Positions 10,395 through 20,643 of a stretch of DNA of 64,000 nucleotides are shown here, in pieces. The position numbers and the translations under genes were made by a program. The notes under the pieces are model-generated. The model saw only the letters and a list, made by a program, of their open reading frames with translations. It was not told the origin of the DNA and made no database searches. Source of the stretch: Neoceratodus forsteri (Eukaryota > Chordata > Ceratodontiformes > Ceratodontidae); the NCBI GenBank assembly GCA_016271365.2, contig CM028129.1, positions 457,760,501 through 457,824,500 of the forward strand, written 5' to 3'. Position 1 is the first letter of the stretch. Each line of letters opens with the position of its first letter.

Positions 10395-11068
10395 ATGATG
10401 CACCGAGGAAGGACAACAACGCCTGTTTCAGGCAGGATTTCCATGCGGAACAGCGCTCCACCATGAATTATAGAGCAGTCAGGAAGGAGGAGGTGGCACT
10501 CTATGTGAAAATAACATAAGGGCCACAGAGATCCAGGAGGAACAAAATGGGGGAGAGATACTGTGGGTTAAGCTGGAAAGGAAAATGGGACAACCATCCG
10601 CACAGGTGTGGTCTATAGACCACCAGCCCAGGAGGAAGAAACAGATAGAGTGTATGCTAGCCATCCAAAGGATGGCAGACAAGGGTGAGGTAGTACTGGT
10701 TGGAGACTTCAATATTCCAGACGTGGACTGGAGCATCCCAGCAGCAGCATCAACTAGGAGCAGATTTATCCTGGACTCCTTCAGGGTACCTTCTCAAGCA
10801 ACTGGTCATGGAACCAACTCTGCAGAAGGCAATACTGGACCTTGGCTCACAAACAGGGACAGTGTGATGGGGGTAACAGTGGGGAGCACCTGGAAACAGT
10901 GACCACCAGTCATTGTGGTTTGAAATCACAGAAAGAGCAGAACCAAACCACACAAAACACATATCCTGGATTTTAGGGGCAGACTTTGGGAAAATGGGAG
11001 ATACTTAAAAGAGGCATTAAGGGGAATGGGACAGGAATCAGGGGTTGAGGAACAGGGCAGGTATTTAA

Positions 11069-13045
11069 ATGGGGATTACAAGAACAACAGAATTATGTAT
11101 TAAGCAGGTTAGCAAGAGGAAAAGGAAGAGGAGACCATTATGGTTTTCCAAAGAGGTAGCAAAGAAAGTGAAAGCCAAAAAGATTGCATTCAGGCAATAC
11201 AAAAAGACACAGCCAGAAGGGGATAGGGAGAAGTACCAGGAGAAGCAAAGGGAGGCAGGGAGGTCAGTAAGGGAAGCCAAAGCTCAGACAGAAGAACACA
11301 TTGCAAAATCAGTGGGTAGAGGGGACAAAACCTTTTACAGGTACATAGTGAAAAAGAAAGACAAAGGGAGGGATAGTGAGACTGAAGGGGAGGATGGGGC
11401 CGCTGCGGAGGATGACAACAGAAAGCTGACATACTGAACAGTGTTTCTGCTCAGTCCTTACTGAGGAAGAGGAGGGTAATGGGTCTGAAGGGAATACAAG
11501 GGTGAGAATGGTACAGAATGGACACAAGTCCCTTTTACACAGAAAGGGTCCTGAAGGAACTGGAAGCACAAGAGTTGATAAAGCAATGGGGCCAGATGGG
11601 TGCACCCCAGGGTCCTTAAAGAACTAAGAGGTGGTGGCTGAACTCTGGCTATCCTGTTTAGTCGATCACTGGAAACAGGGAGGTACCCAAAGACTGGAGG
11701 ACAGCAGATGTAGTCCCCTTACAAAAGTGGGAACAAAGAGAAGCAGGGAACTACAGACCAGTCAGCCTCACCTGGTGTGGGGAAGATCATGGAAGCACTA
11801 CTGAAGGAGAGATTGGTGGAACATCTGGTTGTCAATGGACTACAGGACCCAAGGCAGCATGGTTTCACCAGGGGAGGTCATGTCAGACCAACCTCATTGA
11901 ATTTTTGACTGGGTGACTAGGAGGTGGATCAGGGAGGGCAGTGGACATGGCCTATCTGGACTTCAGCAAGGCCTTTGACACTGTGCCACATAGAAGACTA
12001 TACACAAACTGGGGAATATGGGTGTGGGCAGGACAGTAGTGTGGTGGGTAGGTAACTGGCTGGGTGGCAGGACACAGAGGGTGGTGGTAAATGGCTGTCA
12101 CTCCACAGAGGGAAGAGTGACCAGTGGGGTACCACAGGGATCAGTGCTGGGACCGGTCCTATTCAACATCTTCATCAGTGACATGGCGCAGGACCTAGAA
12201 GGCAGAATTTCACTGTTCGCTGATGACACAAAGCTCTATAACAGAGTAGACACACCAGAGGGTGTAGACAGAATGAGAAGGGACCTGCAGAAACTTGAAG
12301 AATGGTCAGGGGTTTGGCAGTTGAAATTCAATGCAAAGAAGTGCAAGAAAATGCATATGGGGCACAAAACCCTGGCACAATATATCAGTTGGGGGGTGAG
12401 GATATAGCATGCACCAAGCAGGAAAGGGATCTTGGGGTTATCATCTCAGATGACCTCAAGGTAGGAAACAGGTGACAAGGCAGCAGGTAAAGCAAATAGG
12501 ATGCTGGGATGGTAGGCAGGGGCATCACCAGCAGGAAAAGGGAGGTCATAATTCCGCTATACAAGACACTAGTGAGGCCCCACCTGGAGTACAGTGTACG
12601 GTTCTGGAGACCATACCTACGTAAGGACATAGACAGGGTAGAGAAGGTTCAGAGGAGGGCAACAAAGATGGTGCATGGATTGCATCACAAGTCCTATGAA
12701 GACAGGTTGAAGGAACTGAACATGTACTCCCTGGAGGAGGGAGGGGATATGATAGAGACATACAAGTATCTTACAGGGAGGAACAGGGTGCAGGAAAACA
12801 CTATTTTTAAGCGAAAAAGATGTTCCAGGACTAGAGGGCATGGGATGAAGTTGGAGGGAGGACGATTCAGAGGAAACATAAGAAAGAATTTCTTCACAGA
12901 ACGGGTGGTGGACAAGTGGAACACCCTGCCAGAGGAAGTGGTGGGGGCTGAAACAATCACGGGCTTTAAGAATGCATGGGATAGACATAAAGGAATTCTG
13001 GAGGTCAGGGGTAAGGGGCAACAGACTTCTAGGAAAACAAACTGA
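11069..13045 (+). pseudogene. CR1 copy A, linker and reverse transcriptase
   Basis: 11069-11437 is a lysine-rich linker (KVKAKKIAFRQYKKTQPEGD). The RT follows in several frames: VDMAYLDFSKAFDTVPHRR near 11942, GVPQGSVLGPVLFNIFIS at about 12126, and an intact FADD active site (LFADDTKLYNRV, about 12215). The thumb and C-terminal part occupy 12509-13045 (LVRPHLEYSVRFWRPYL, RVEKVQRRATKMVHGL, FFTERVVDKWNTLPEEVV). RT performs target-primed reverse transcription. Frameshifts near 11440-11900 and 12410-12505 make it non-functional. Confidence 0.88.
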
Positions 13046-13131
13046 ACTTACAAGCTCAAATGGGCAGACTGGGTGGGCCATAGGCCCTTATCTGCTGACA
13101 CTGTCTATGTATCTATGTAATATTAGCTTTA

Positions 13132-13400
13132 CAAGGGACCACATGATCTCGATGTCACCCACAGAAATTGTATAAAACCCACCTCTAGAGGACTAGGAAA
13201 TGATGGATGATTAAGTAGTTCACTGAACACAGCGAGAGGAGGTTCGAAGTGTGAGAGCTTACACACTGTTATGGAAAGTTGGATTCAGGAGTTTCTTTTC
13301 ATACAGTAAAGAAAGCATTTCATGTATGCAGTGGTGTGATGGACTAGCACAATTTCTTTTCATTTCTGTAAATGTCTGGATTTTCAAAAAAAGTGTCAAA
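13132..13400 (+). promoter_or_regulatory. LTR-like promoter and polyadenylation module
   Basis: gaccacatgatctc is followed by attgtataaaaccc (TATA box about 13172-13178) and, after a T-rich stretch, gtcaaataaattg (AATAAA near 13399). The order matches the module at 8690-8990, but the sequences are only loosely alike. It starts directly after the CR1 tail at 13123. Solo LTR fragment is the likeliest reading; no target duplication was confirmed. Confidence 0.3.
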
Positions 13401-13779
13401 TAAATTGATAAATGCAAATCCTTGTGTTTTTCTATGCACCTTATTTTCTGCCTTGGCATCTGTTAATTTCCCACACATTCCTACACCACTGTCTGCCAAA
13501 AGTTTGGGTAGTTTGCATTAAAGTAAAGTATATAAAACATGAGGCGAGGCTTGTCTATATATTTACTTTTAGGACAACCAACTTGACAAAGTGTCATAAG
13601 CCACAAAATACTGAGCTGTCTTTCAGTTGCCAGATATATTGTATTTGCAGAAATAAATTATTTATAGTAAATTCTGGGAGTGTACGCAGCCGTTTTTTCC
13701 CTTCCTCTAATATATATTTTTTTTAATTATTTTAGTCTTTGGTAACCAGGTAAGGCCCACTGGGCAAAGTGCCTGTTTT

Positions 13780-13932
13780 CAGGGGTGACCTGGGAGCACT
13801 GGGTGGTTAAGTGACTTGCTCAGAGTCACACAGTATGCAAGTGGAGGTTGTGAGAATCAAAATCAGGTCTAGCTTGCTGGATGTACCAAGCTCGTTCACA
13901 CCTCATTCCTCTAACCTCTAGGCTATACTGCC
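13780..13932 (-). mobile_element. MIR-like CORE-SINE remnant
   Basis: On the plus strand, ttaagtgacttgctcagagt and cacacagtatgcaagtgg are the reverse complement of the conserved MIR/L2-type tail (a gacc-gggcaagttacttaacc pattern). The distal end aacctctaggctatactgcc matches the complement of a MIR head. Length and order fit a MIR-type SINE transcribed from the minus strand. Heavily diverged, as expected for an ancient tRNA-derived SINE. Confidence 0.7.
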
Positions 13933-13951
13933 AGCCAGTATAGCCTAGAGG
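13915..13951. repeat. Perfect 16-bp inverted repeat
   Basis: CCTCTAGGCTATACTG (13915-13930) and CAGTATAGCCTAGAGG (13936-13951) pair perfectly around a 5-base loop, at the junction of the MIR-like SINE head and the inverted-repeat element that follows. It may be two head-to-head SINE ends or the target of the insertion. Confidence 0.85.
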
Positions 13952-14631
13952 CAGAGTCTCTTCAGTTTGTGTAGACAATAGAAGGGCTACAAACAGAGTC
14001 ATTGCCAAAGACCAGAAAGACAGAAAGCAATATTTGAATTATTGAATGTAATTGTTTTTAAGAAATAGTTCTGTCCATTAAACGTATCTACATCTGCTAT
14101 CAGATCAGGCAGTGACCCGTACGTCTGTACTTGTTACACCACAATAATTTCCAAGACAACAGGTAGTGACTTCACAGATACATATACTGTAGCATTGATG
14201 TCACTGCATGTCCCTGCTCCAGTAGTACAGTTAGGTGGGCTATAAGAGAGAAAGCTCTTTTTTTTCAAATTTGGGTAGCTTTAACCATTACTAATATATT
14301 TATTATTTTATTATAACTGGGTAGGGTGTTCATATATATGCCAATCATATTTGTGTGATAGTTCATAGTAATTTGATAATGATTTTGTACCACTGCCATT
14401 CATATTTATAACGTCTGAATATGTGACACACATAGTGTTACCAATAGGTTTAGTTTTTATTTTTAAGGGGAAGGGAAGAATTGCAGTTCCCAGTTCCCAG
14501 TTCATGTTTAATAACCCCATTTTCTTATTTTACATAAGCTTTTTTGTTGCTGTCTGTCTTTCTGGTCTTTGGCAATGACTCTGTTTGTAACCCTTCTATT
14601 GTCTACACAAACTGAAGCGACTCCGCCTCTG
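13946..14631. mobile_element. Non-autonomous DNA transposon with about 85-bp terminal inverted repeats (hAT-like ends)
   Basis: The left end (13948-14032; agtctcttcagtttgtgtag, acaaacagagtcattgccaa) is an inverted copy of the right end (about 14545-14631; ttggcaatgactctgtttgt, ctacacaaactgaagcgact), with around 90 percent identity. The right end reads CAGAGGCGGAGTCGCTTCAG on the minus strand, like the CAGAGGCGGA ends of some hAT elements. The roughly 510-bp interior is AT-rich with no transposase. A clear 8-bp target duplication was not found, so the superfamily is tentative. Confidence 0.75.
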
Positions 14632-15067
14632 CTGAAAACAATTTCTTTCATGTTTATGTTCTTATACACAATTTGACTACATAAATCCTCAATGATTCAT
14701 TGCTTTGCACACCTTTTAATTATGCATGGTGGTCCTGTCAATTTTCTAAAAACGTAGTTTATTAAAAGTGCATATTATTTTCGCTGGTCAGCAACTGCTT
14801 TTTTATTGACATTTTCAAAGTCAACATTCCATTGCCTGCCTTCTGTTCTGTCTTGTCTGTGCTTGCTACTGCCAGACATGGCAGAGTTTTAGTCACCTCA
14901 AGTTTTGTGGACATTTGGTTTAGTTGTTTGAGACAGAGAGCTCTCCACCTTTACCATTGAGTCAGCAATCCCATGAAGAGGATTCTTGATCCTGGATGTT
15001 TGAAAGATATTAGCCCTCCTACTGTACCATTATATGTGCTCAAGCTGATGACATCGTTGGTTACAGG
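14632..15067. other. Unassigned AT-rich spacer
   Basis: No repeat family, open frame or hairpin of note was recognised between the inverted-repeat element and the next CR1 copy. Confidence 0.5.
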
Positions 15068-15075
15068 CCCCTGTT

Positions 15076-15635
15076 GTGGAGGCAGACCTGGACTTAGTAG
15101 CCATCACAGAGACCTGGTGCAATGAAAAGCAGGACTGGGATCTGGTTATCCCAGGGTATTCTCTGTTCAGGAGAGACAAGAAGGGAAGAGGGGGAGGAAT
15201 AGCTACTTATGTGAGGGAAAACATAAAGGCAATAGAAACACAGGGTGAGCAAGGGGGCAGAAGTACTGTGGGTCACCCTGGAGAAAAGGAAAGGGGATGT
15301 TATGCACATAGGGGTGATCTACAGATCCCCCTGCTCAGGGTGAGGAAGTGGATGATGAGTTAATAGAAGAAAATCAGAATAAGGCTCAAAAGGGGGAGGT
15401 ACTACTAGTTGGAGACTTCAATCCACCAGATGTAGATTGGAGCCTGTATACAGCGGCAACTACAAGGAGCAGGGATGTACTCAACTCTCTACTAGGAGCC
15501 TCTTTCAGGCAACTAGTAGAGAAACCCACCCATGGTGGGGCAGTGCTGCACCTGGTATTGACAAATGGTGATGCTGATGTCATGGTGGGTGACTACCTGG
15601 GAACCAATGACCACATACAATACCGTTTACCATAA
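15076..15635 (+). pseudogene. CR1 copy B, endonuclease fragment
   Basis: Two overlapping frames (15076-15363 and 15348-15635) encode DLDLVAITETWCNEKQDWD, SLFRRDKKGRGGGIATYV, then VLLVGDFNPPDVDWS and near the end GDYLGTNDHIQY, the last carrying the D-H pair of the endonuclease active site. One frameshift lies between the two frames near 15300-15360. The N-terminal few dozen residues are missing because of the 5' truncation. Confidence 0.8.
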
Positions 15636-15892
15636 GGACTTAAGTAGAAGTAAGTAACACCAGAACTTGAGTTCTAGACTTCAGGAGGGCCAACTTTGAG
15701 GCAATGGGGAAATCTCTCAAGGGCGCACTGTCCAGGATAGGGGAACTTGAGGGTGAGGAGAACCTGTGGGCTAAAATTAAGGACGGTATTAAGAAGACTA
15801 CAAGTCTCTGAATTTAGCAGGTTAGCTAAGGAAAAAGGAAAAAGAGATCCTTTTAGTTCTCAAGGGAGGTAGCAGAAAAGGTAAGGGCAAAA

Positions 15893-17755
15893 ATGCAGGC
15901 CTTTTTGAGATACAACAGAACTCAGAAGGAGGAAGACAGAGAGATCTGTCAGGAAAAACAAAGGGAGGCAGGGAGGGCAGTCAGGAAGGCTAAAGCACAA
16001 ACAAAAGAAAAGATTGCCAAATCACAGAAGAAGGGGGACAAGGCATTCTTCAGATACATGGGGGGAAAGAGAAAGGCCAAAGAAGGGATAATTATGCTGA
16101 AGGGGGAAGGGAGGGTCTGTGTGGAAGAAAATAATCAAAAAGCAGACATGCTAAGATACTTCTGCTTAGTATTTATGGTGGAAGAATCAGGTAATGGACC
16201 AGTGATAGAAAATAAGGGAGCAGAGGTATCAGAGATGGTCACAAGTCCTTTCACAGTAGATGAGGTCCTAGGGGAACTATCATGTTTAAAAGTGGATAAG
16301 GCAATGGGCCCGGATGGAGTAAACCCAAGAGTGCTAAGGGAACTCAGGGAGGAGCTGGCTGCACCTGTGGCAACCCTTTTTAACTGGTTTCTGGAAACAG
16401 GGGTGGTTCCAGGAGACTGGAAGATAGCTGAGGTCGTCCCACTGCACAAAAGTGGAAGCATAGAGGAGGCAGGGAATTACAGACTTGTCAGCCTGACGTC
16501 GGTAGTGGGCAAGGTTATGGAGATACTGCTCAAAGGGAGGTTGGTGGAGTATCTTGAGGCCAAGGGGCTGCAGGATCCAAGGCAGCATGAATTTAACAGG
16601 AGGGGAAACCCTGCCAGACTAACCTGATTGAATTCTTTGATTGGGTGACCAGGGTAGTGGATTGGGGATGCAGGGGTTGGGCAGTAGATGTGACCTACCT
16701 GGACTTCAGCAAGCCCTTCAATTCCATCCTCCACAGAAGGCTAATGAACAAACTAAGTAGCCTTGAGATGGGACTGAAGGCAGTTAGATGGGTGAGAAAC
16801 TGTCTGGAAGGTAAAAGTTAGAGGGTGGTGGTGAATGGTGTGCACTCGGGGGAAGGCAACATGGCTAGTGGAGTGCCACAGGGGTCAGTGCTAGGTCCAG
16901 TACTCTTCAATATATTTATCAGTGATATAGCTGAGGGGCTGGTAGGCAATGTGTGTTTATTTGTAATTTACACTAAGATTTGCAGCAGGGTGGATATTCT
17001 GGGGGGCAAATGAGGGAGGACCTTAGCAACCTGGAAGAGTGGTCAAGGGTCCAGCAACTGAGCTTTAATGCAAAGAATTGCAAGATCATGCACCTGTGGC
17101 ACAGGAACCCCACAGCTATGTTTCAGCGGGAAGGAGAAGAACTGACAGTCACAAGACAGGAACGGGAACTGGAGGTAATTATTTCTGATGACCTGAAGGT
17201 GGCTAAGCAGTGTGACAAGGCGGTGGGGAATGTCAGCAGGATGCTGGGGTGCACAGGTAGGGGGATCACCGGCAGAAGGAGGGAAGTCATAATATCTCTG
17301 TACAGGTCATTGGTAAGACCTCACCTTGAGTACTGTGTGCAGTTCTGGAGGCCCTACCACTGGAAGGACATAGACAGGGTTGAAGGGGTTCAAATGAAAG
17401 CATCCAAGATGGTGCAGGGCCTACACCTGAAGTTCTATGAGGACAGACTTGGGGAATTAAACATGAACTCTGTGGAAGAGAGGAGGGAGAGGGAGACATG
17501 ATAGAGACTTATAAATGTCTCACAGGTGTGAACAAGTCAAGAGTATATTTGAGAGAAAGAGTTGCACAAGAATTAGGGGTCACGCAGTGAAGATAGGGGA
17601 TGAGACTGAGAGGGAATGTCAGGAAGTTTTTCTTTACAGAGAGGATGGTGGGAGGTTGGAACAGACTACCAGTGGAAGTGGTGGAAGCTAAAACAATCAC
17701 AGGCTTCAAGAAGGCTTGGGATAGGCATAGGGGAAACTTAGCACCAGGGTTAACA
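15893..17755 (+). pseudogene. CR1 copy B, reverse transcriptase with lost active site
   Basis: 15893-16627 holds the linker and the first RT blocks (VDKAMGPDGVNPRVLREL, AGNYRLVSLTSVVGKVMEI). 16686 onward reads YLDFSKPFNSILHRRLM, and 16825-17013 has GVPQGSVLGPVLFNIFIS. The catalytic box expected as LFADDTKLY is replaced by LFVIYTKIC near 16957-16983, so both catalytic aspartates are gone. The C-terminal region (LVRPHLEYCVQFWRPY) lies at 17300-17360, and a final WNRLP-like block near 17650. Inactive on several grounds. Confidence 0.85.
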
Positions 17756-17929
17756 TAGAGGAAATCTGAGGACCTACAGGGGGCTAGGATTGGATTAGCA
17801 GGATGGACTAGGTGGGCCATGAGGTCCTTATCCACAATAACTTCTACATTTCTATGTTTCTTTTTATATTATAATAAGCCACTGTTTTTATGCTAATATT
17901 GCTGCTTGGCTTACTACTCACGGTGTTAC

Positions 17930-18062
17930 CCTGAGTAAGTCACCTAACCTTTCGGTGCTTTAGTCCACTCAGCTTTAAAAATGGGTAAAGGTAGGGCTCC
18001 ACTAAAAAATGAGATACTGCACCTCAGCTGGGCTACCCTGGGTAAAATGAACTGTAAAAAAC
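17930..18062 (+). mobile_element. MIR-like SINE remnant
   Basis: ccctgagtaagtcacctaac, ctttcggtgctttagtccac and ctttaaaaatggg match in order the conserved MIR/L2-type 3' region (gaccttgggcaagt, cttaacctctctgtgcctca, ctgtaaaatggg). It lies between CR1 copies B and C. Diverged; only the 3' half is recognisable. Confidence 0.65.
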
Positions 18063-18164
18063 CAAAAACAGCCCGAGGGAAGAGAGATAACTAAGTACAA
18101 AGGAAATTGTTTTAGTTTAATTGTGTTTACTAGCCTCTTTTTACCAGTGTACCAGACTTGGATG

Positions 18165-19808
18165 AAGACCTTAGTTAAGGAAAACTTGATGGACTACTTA
18201 GAGGAAAATGGACTACAGGACAACAAGCAACATGGTTTAGTGTCAGGAAAGTCATGCCAGATCAACCTGATACTGTTTTTGATTGGGTCACTAATGTGAT
18301 TGACAGAGGACAGGTGGTAGATTTACAGTACTTTACTTCAGAAAGGCCTTTAATTCTGTACCACACAGGAGACTGCTAAAGAAGTTTGGGACTTGGGAAT
18401 AGAGTTTAATTAGGTGGGTAGGAAGTTGGCTTGGGAGGAGCAACAGAGGGTAGTGCTGAACAGGGTAAATTGAGAGACCATGGAGATTCCGAGCAGAGTG
18501 CCACAGCAATTGGTCCTTTGTAATATGTTCATAAATGATATAGGGGAAGGTATCCAGAGAAAGTTGTGTCTCTTCGCTGGTGATGACACAAAGCTATGTG
18601 GCAGTTTATTATGACGAAGGGGTGCAGGAGCTCCAGAAGGACCTAGAGAAGCTAGAGAGATGACCTATGGTCTGGTCTGGCAGTTGAGATTCAGTGCCAA
18701 GAAGTGCAAGGTAATACACTCAGGGAGATGGAATCCATGCACAGAATACTTAATGCAAGGGGTTAGACTGGCCACTAAAAAGAGGAAAGGGTTCTGGGGG
18801 TCAAAATCAGTGTCTCCCCCAAGCAAATGAGTCAGTGTAACAAAGCATACAGCAAGGCATTGAAGATGCTGGGGGGTACAGGGAGAGGTTTTGACAGTAG
18901 GAGAAGTGAGTTGATTCTGCCACTGTACAGATCCCTGGCGAGGCCACACCTGGAATACTGAACTCAGTTCTGGAGTCCTCACCTGAAGAAAAACATACTA
19001 GAGTCAGTGCAGCGAAGGGTCACCAAGGTGATCCAGGCCCAGCAAGGCAGATTTCATGAGGAACGTCTGGAGGCCCTAGATACAGTATGCACTCACTGAA
19101 GGCCTGGCCACAGCACAGGGATATGATTGAAACATGTAAGTTTCTGTGGAGTATAAACAAGGTGAATAGTGAGTACCTATTTGTAAGAAGTAGGGATGCA
19201 GTCACTGGGGGCTTGAGTGGAGGTTGGTAGGGGGCACATTCAGGAAAAATGTGAGGAAGTGCTACTTCACTGAGTAGGTGGTGGAACTGTGGAAGAGAGT
19301 GTTACATAGAAACATAGACTTTGACAGCAGATAAGGACCGCTTGGCCGACCCAGTCTGCCTGTTTCCCTACCTATTGGATAAGCTGCAGATTCTAGTTAT
19401 CCAACAGCCTACTTCCTCCTACCCCCTACTATAATTGCCTTATGGCTGTTCCATGCTTTCTTGAATTCCCCCACTGTTTTTGACCCCACAACCTCCTCAG
19501 AAAGGCAGTTCCATGCGTCCACCACTCTCTCCGTGAAAAAATATTTCCTCACGTTGCCCCTGAGCTGTCCCCCCCTGGTGTAAGTGGTGGGGGCAGGTAC
19601 CCTTAAAGGGTTTAAAAATGGGTTGGTCAGGGAGGGGGGTTCATTGTCCCCAAGGTGAGGCAACACAGGTTTTGAGTTGTGGGAGGAGTGGGAGAGGAGG
19701 GTAACAGCCCACCAGTATAGTAAGTTGTTGGACTGACATAATATAGTAAGGGCAGGCTCAGTGGACCTTTTTTATCCTGCCATCAAATTCTATATTTCCG
19801 TGTTTCTC
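18165..19808 (+). mobile_element. CR1-type LINE (copy C), degraded, split by a minus-strand CR1 tail
   Basis: The start encodes an RT block equivalent to LMDYLEENGLQD, then the QHGF and catalytic regions in shifting frames (ttcgctggtgatgacacaaa at about 18574 corresponds to the FADD box with an inserted base). A C-terminal RT part ends at a WKRV-like codon run near 19302. After the insertion at 19306-19580 it resumes with tggtgggggcaggtaccctt and ends at attctatatttccgtgtttc (19786-19805). 5'-truncated and heavily decayed. Confidence 0.8.
19306..19580 (-). mobile_element. CR1 3' tail (copy D) inserted into copy C
   Basis: Plus-strand acatagaaacatagactttg and ggccgacccagtctgcctgt are the reverse complement of the CR1 tail. 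The minus frame 19409-19666 encodes GNVRKYFFTERVVDAWN, EEVVGSKTVGEFKKAWNSH, the CR1 RT C-terminus. The flanking CR1 copy C coding sequence is continuous across it. A short gtgt(a) repeat at both edges may be the target duplication. Confidence 0.82.
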
Positions 19809-20643
19809 TCCTTAGACAACAATTTAGTACTAGAGAATTAAACATTAAATGGAGTAGTGGAACGTGGTGCATGAACTGACTGAATATAATATTGTTGCTG
19901 CAGTTGCTGTTTCAAAACTGCTGTACCCAGAAGGCCATGGCACTGTACAAATTCATTTTCATCAAATGTTCCTCTCTAGAGCTACTGTAACAGCTGGGAC
20001 TGTGATTACTTCAGCTGGTAGTTGTGAACCCTAGGGAAAGCTGATAGTGCTGCCGTTTGAAGTCTCTTCTTTTAGGACACTTCCAGTAATCTTTTGAAAC
20101 TAGGGCTCACCTACAATTTTCTTTGCTTTTAGTGTGCTTCTGTTCCACCTGCAGGCTTGTAAGTATATAGTTAACTAGCTCTTTTGCATAAACTAATTTT
20201 GGCACCTGCTTTGGACGTTAGCAGGGCAGCACAAGCTAAATTTGACTTGCTGCTCTTCCACATAACCAGTATTTTAGTTAGCTGCTGTACCTAGTGATGC
20301 ATATACTGTACATAAGTTGTTGTTCACCCAACTTTCTGTTCAATACTGTCTTGCCTTCTTCAACTCCTTAGAACTCTTGATACGCTCTCACTTCTGTCAT
20401 GACTTGCTTGCTGACAGTTAGCTCAGCCAGCATATTGTAAGCTCCTGTTTGCACTACTGTGTTGCACTGTCCAATGGGATTCCTTGAATTACATGACTGT
20501 TTTGCCTTCTGTACTTCCTGTGTTTGTCCCACCTGCCTGCCTACCACACCTTTATAATTTTGTACATTTTCTGTTTGCACCACCTCTGTTACTGTTTATT
20601 TTTGGTTAGTCATTTTGCACAATTTCGAGTTTACACTTTGTAT
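19809..20643. other. Unassigned spacer
   Basis: No coding or repeat signal was recognised. The sequence is T-rich with scattered CTG/CTT runs and no significant open frame. Confidence 0.5.

Larger units (their letters stand above)
10056..10469 (-). mobile_element. Foldback insertion A: two-hairpin non-autonomous element inside CR1
   Basis: This segment is absent from the expected CR1 reading frame and is bounded by ATAGAG at 10050-10055 and 10470-10475, a possible 6-bp target duplication. It contains a 155-bp palindrome at one end (10057-10211) and a smaller GC-rich hairpin (10346-10394) inside. It has no open frame with homology. The same general order, small hairpin then ATACACTATA motif then large palindrome, is seen on the opposite strand at about 49790-50222. 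Mobilisation by a transposase is inferred; no partner is present in the window. Confidence 0.65.
9882..10969 (+). pseudogene. CR1 copy A, apurinic-type endonuclease, interrupted
   Basis: 9882-10050 encodes the start of an AP-like endonuclease: LSNKMEDLEAAMVQSDLDIV and IVAITETWCND, where ITETW carries the metal-binding glutamate. The frame runs into the foldback insertion after YNIFRRD. It resumes near 10476 with GRR- and VALYV-like codons, followed by a segment equivalent to GVVYRPP and, in 10675-10735, VVLVGDFNIPDVDWSIP, the conserved GDFN block. The endonuclease nicks target DNA to prime reverse transcription. At least two frameshifts lie in the second half. Confidence 0.8.
9605..13123 (+). 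mobile_element. CR1-type LINE (copy A), split by a foldback insertion
   Basis: It begins near aagcatttaaactagcaaag, a sequence type found just upstream of CR1 coding regions, and ends in the CR1-like tail ggtgggccataggcccttatc followed by two tctatgta units (13105-13123). Between lie endonuclease, a basic linker and RT. A 414-bp palindromic element with a possible 6-bp duplication interrupts the endonuclease at 10056-10469. Frames are broken in many places. It is the longest CR1 copy in the window. Confidence 0.88.
15068..17864 (+). mobile_element. CR1-type LINE (copy B), 5'-truncated
   Basis: It starts inside the endonuclease (gaggcagacctggacttagt) and continues through linker, RT and a CR1 tail, ggtgggccatgaggtcctta, ending in atttctatgtttc near 17864. 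5' truncation is the usual outcome of incomplete target-primed reverse transcription. It is about 2.8 kb and diverged from copy A, so it is an independent insertion rather than a local duplication. Confidence 0.88.

Noticed and set aside
11190..11605. Minus-strand frames within CR1 copy A
   Set aside because: Antisense shadows of the CR1 linker and RT coding strand.
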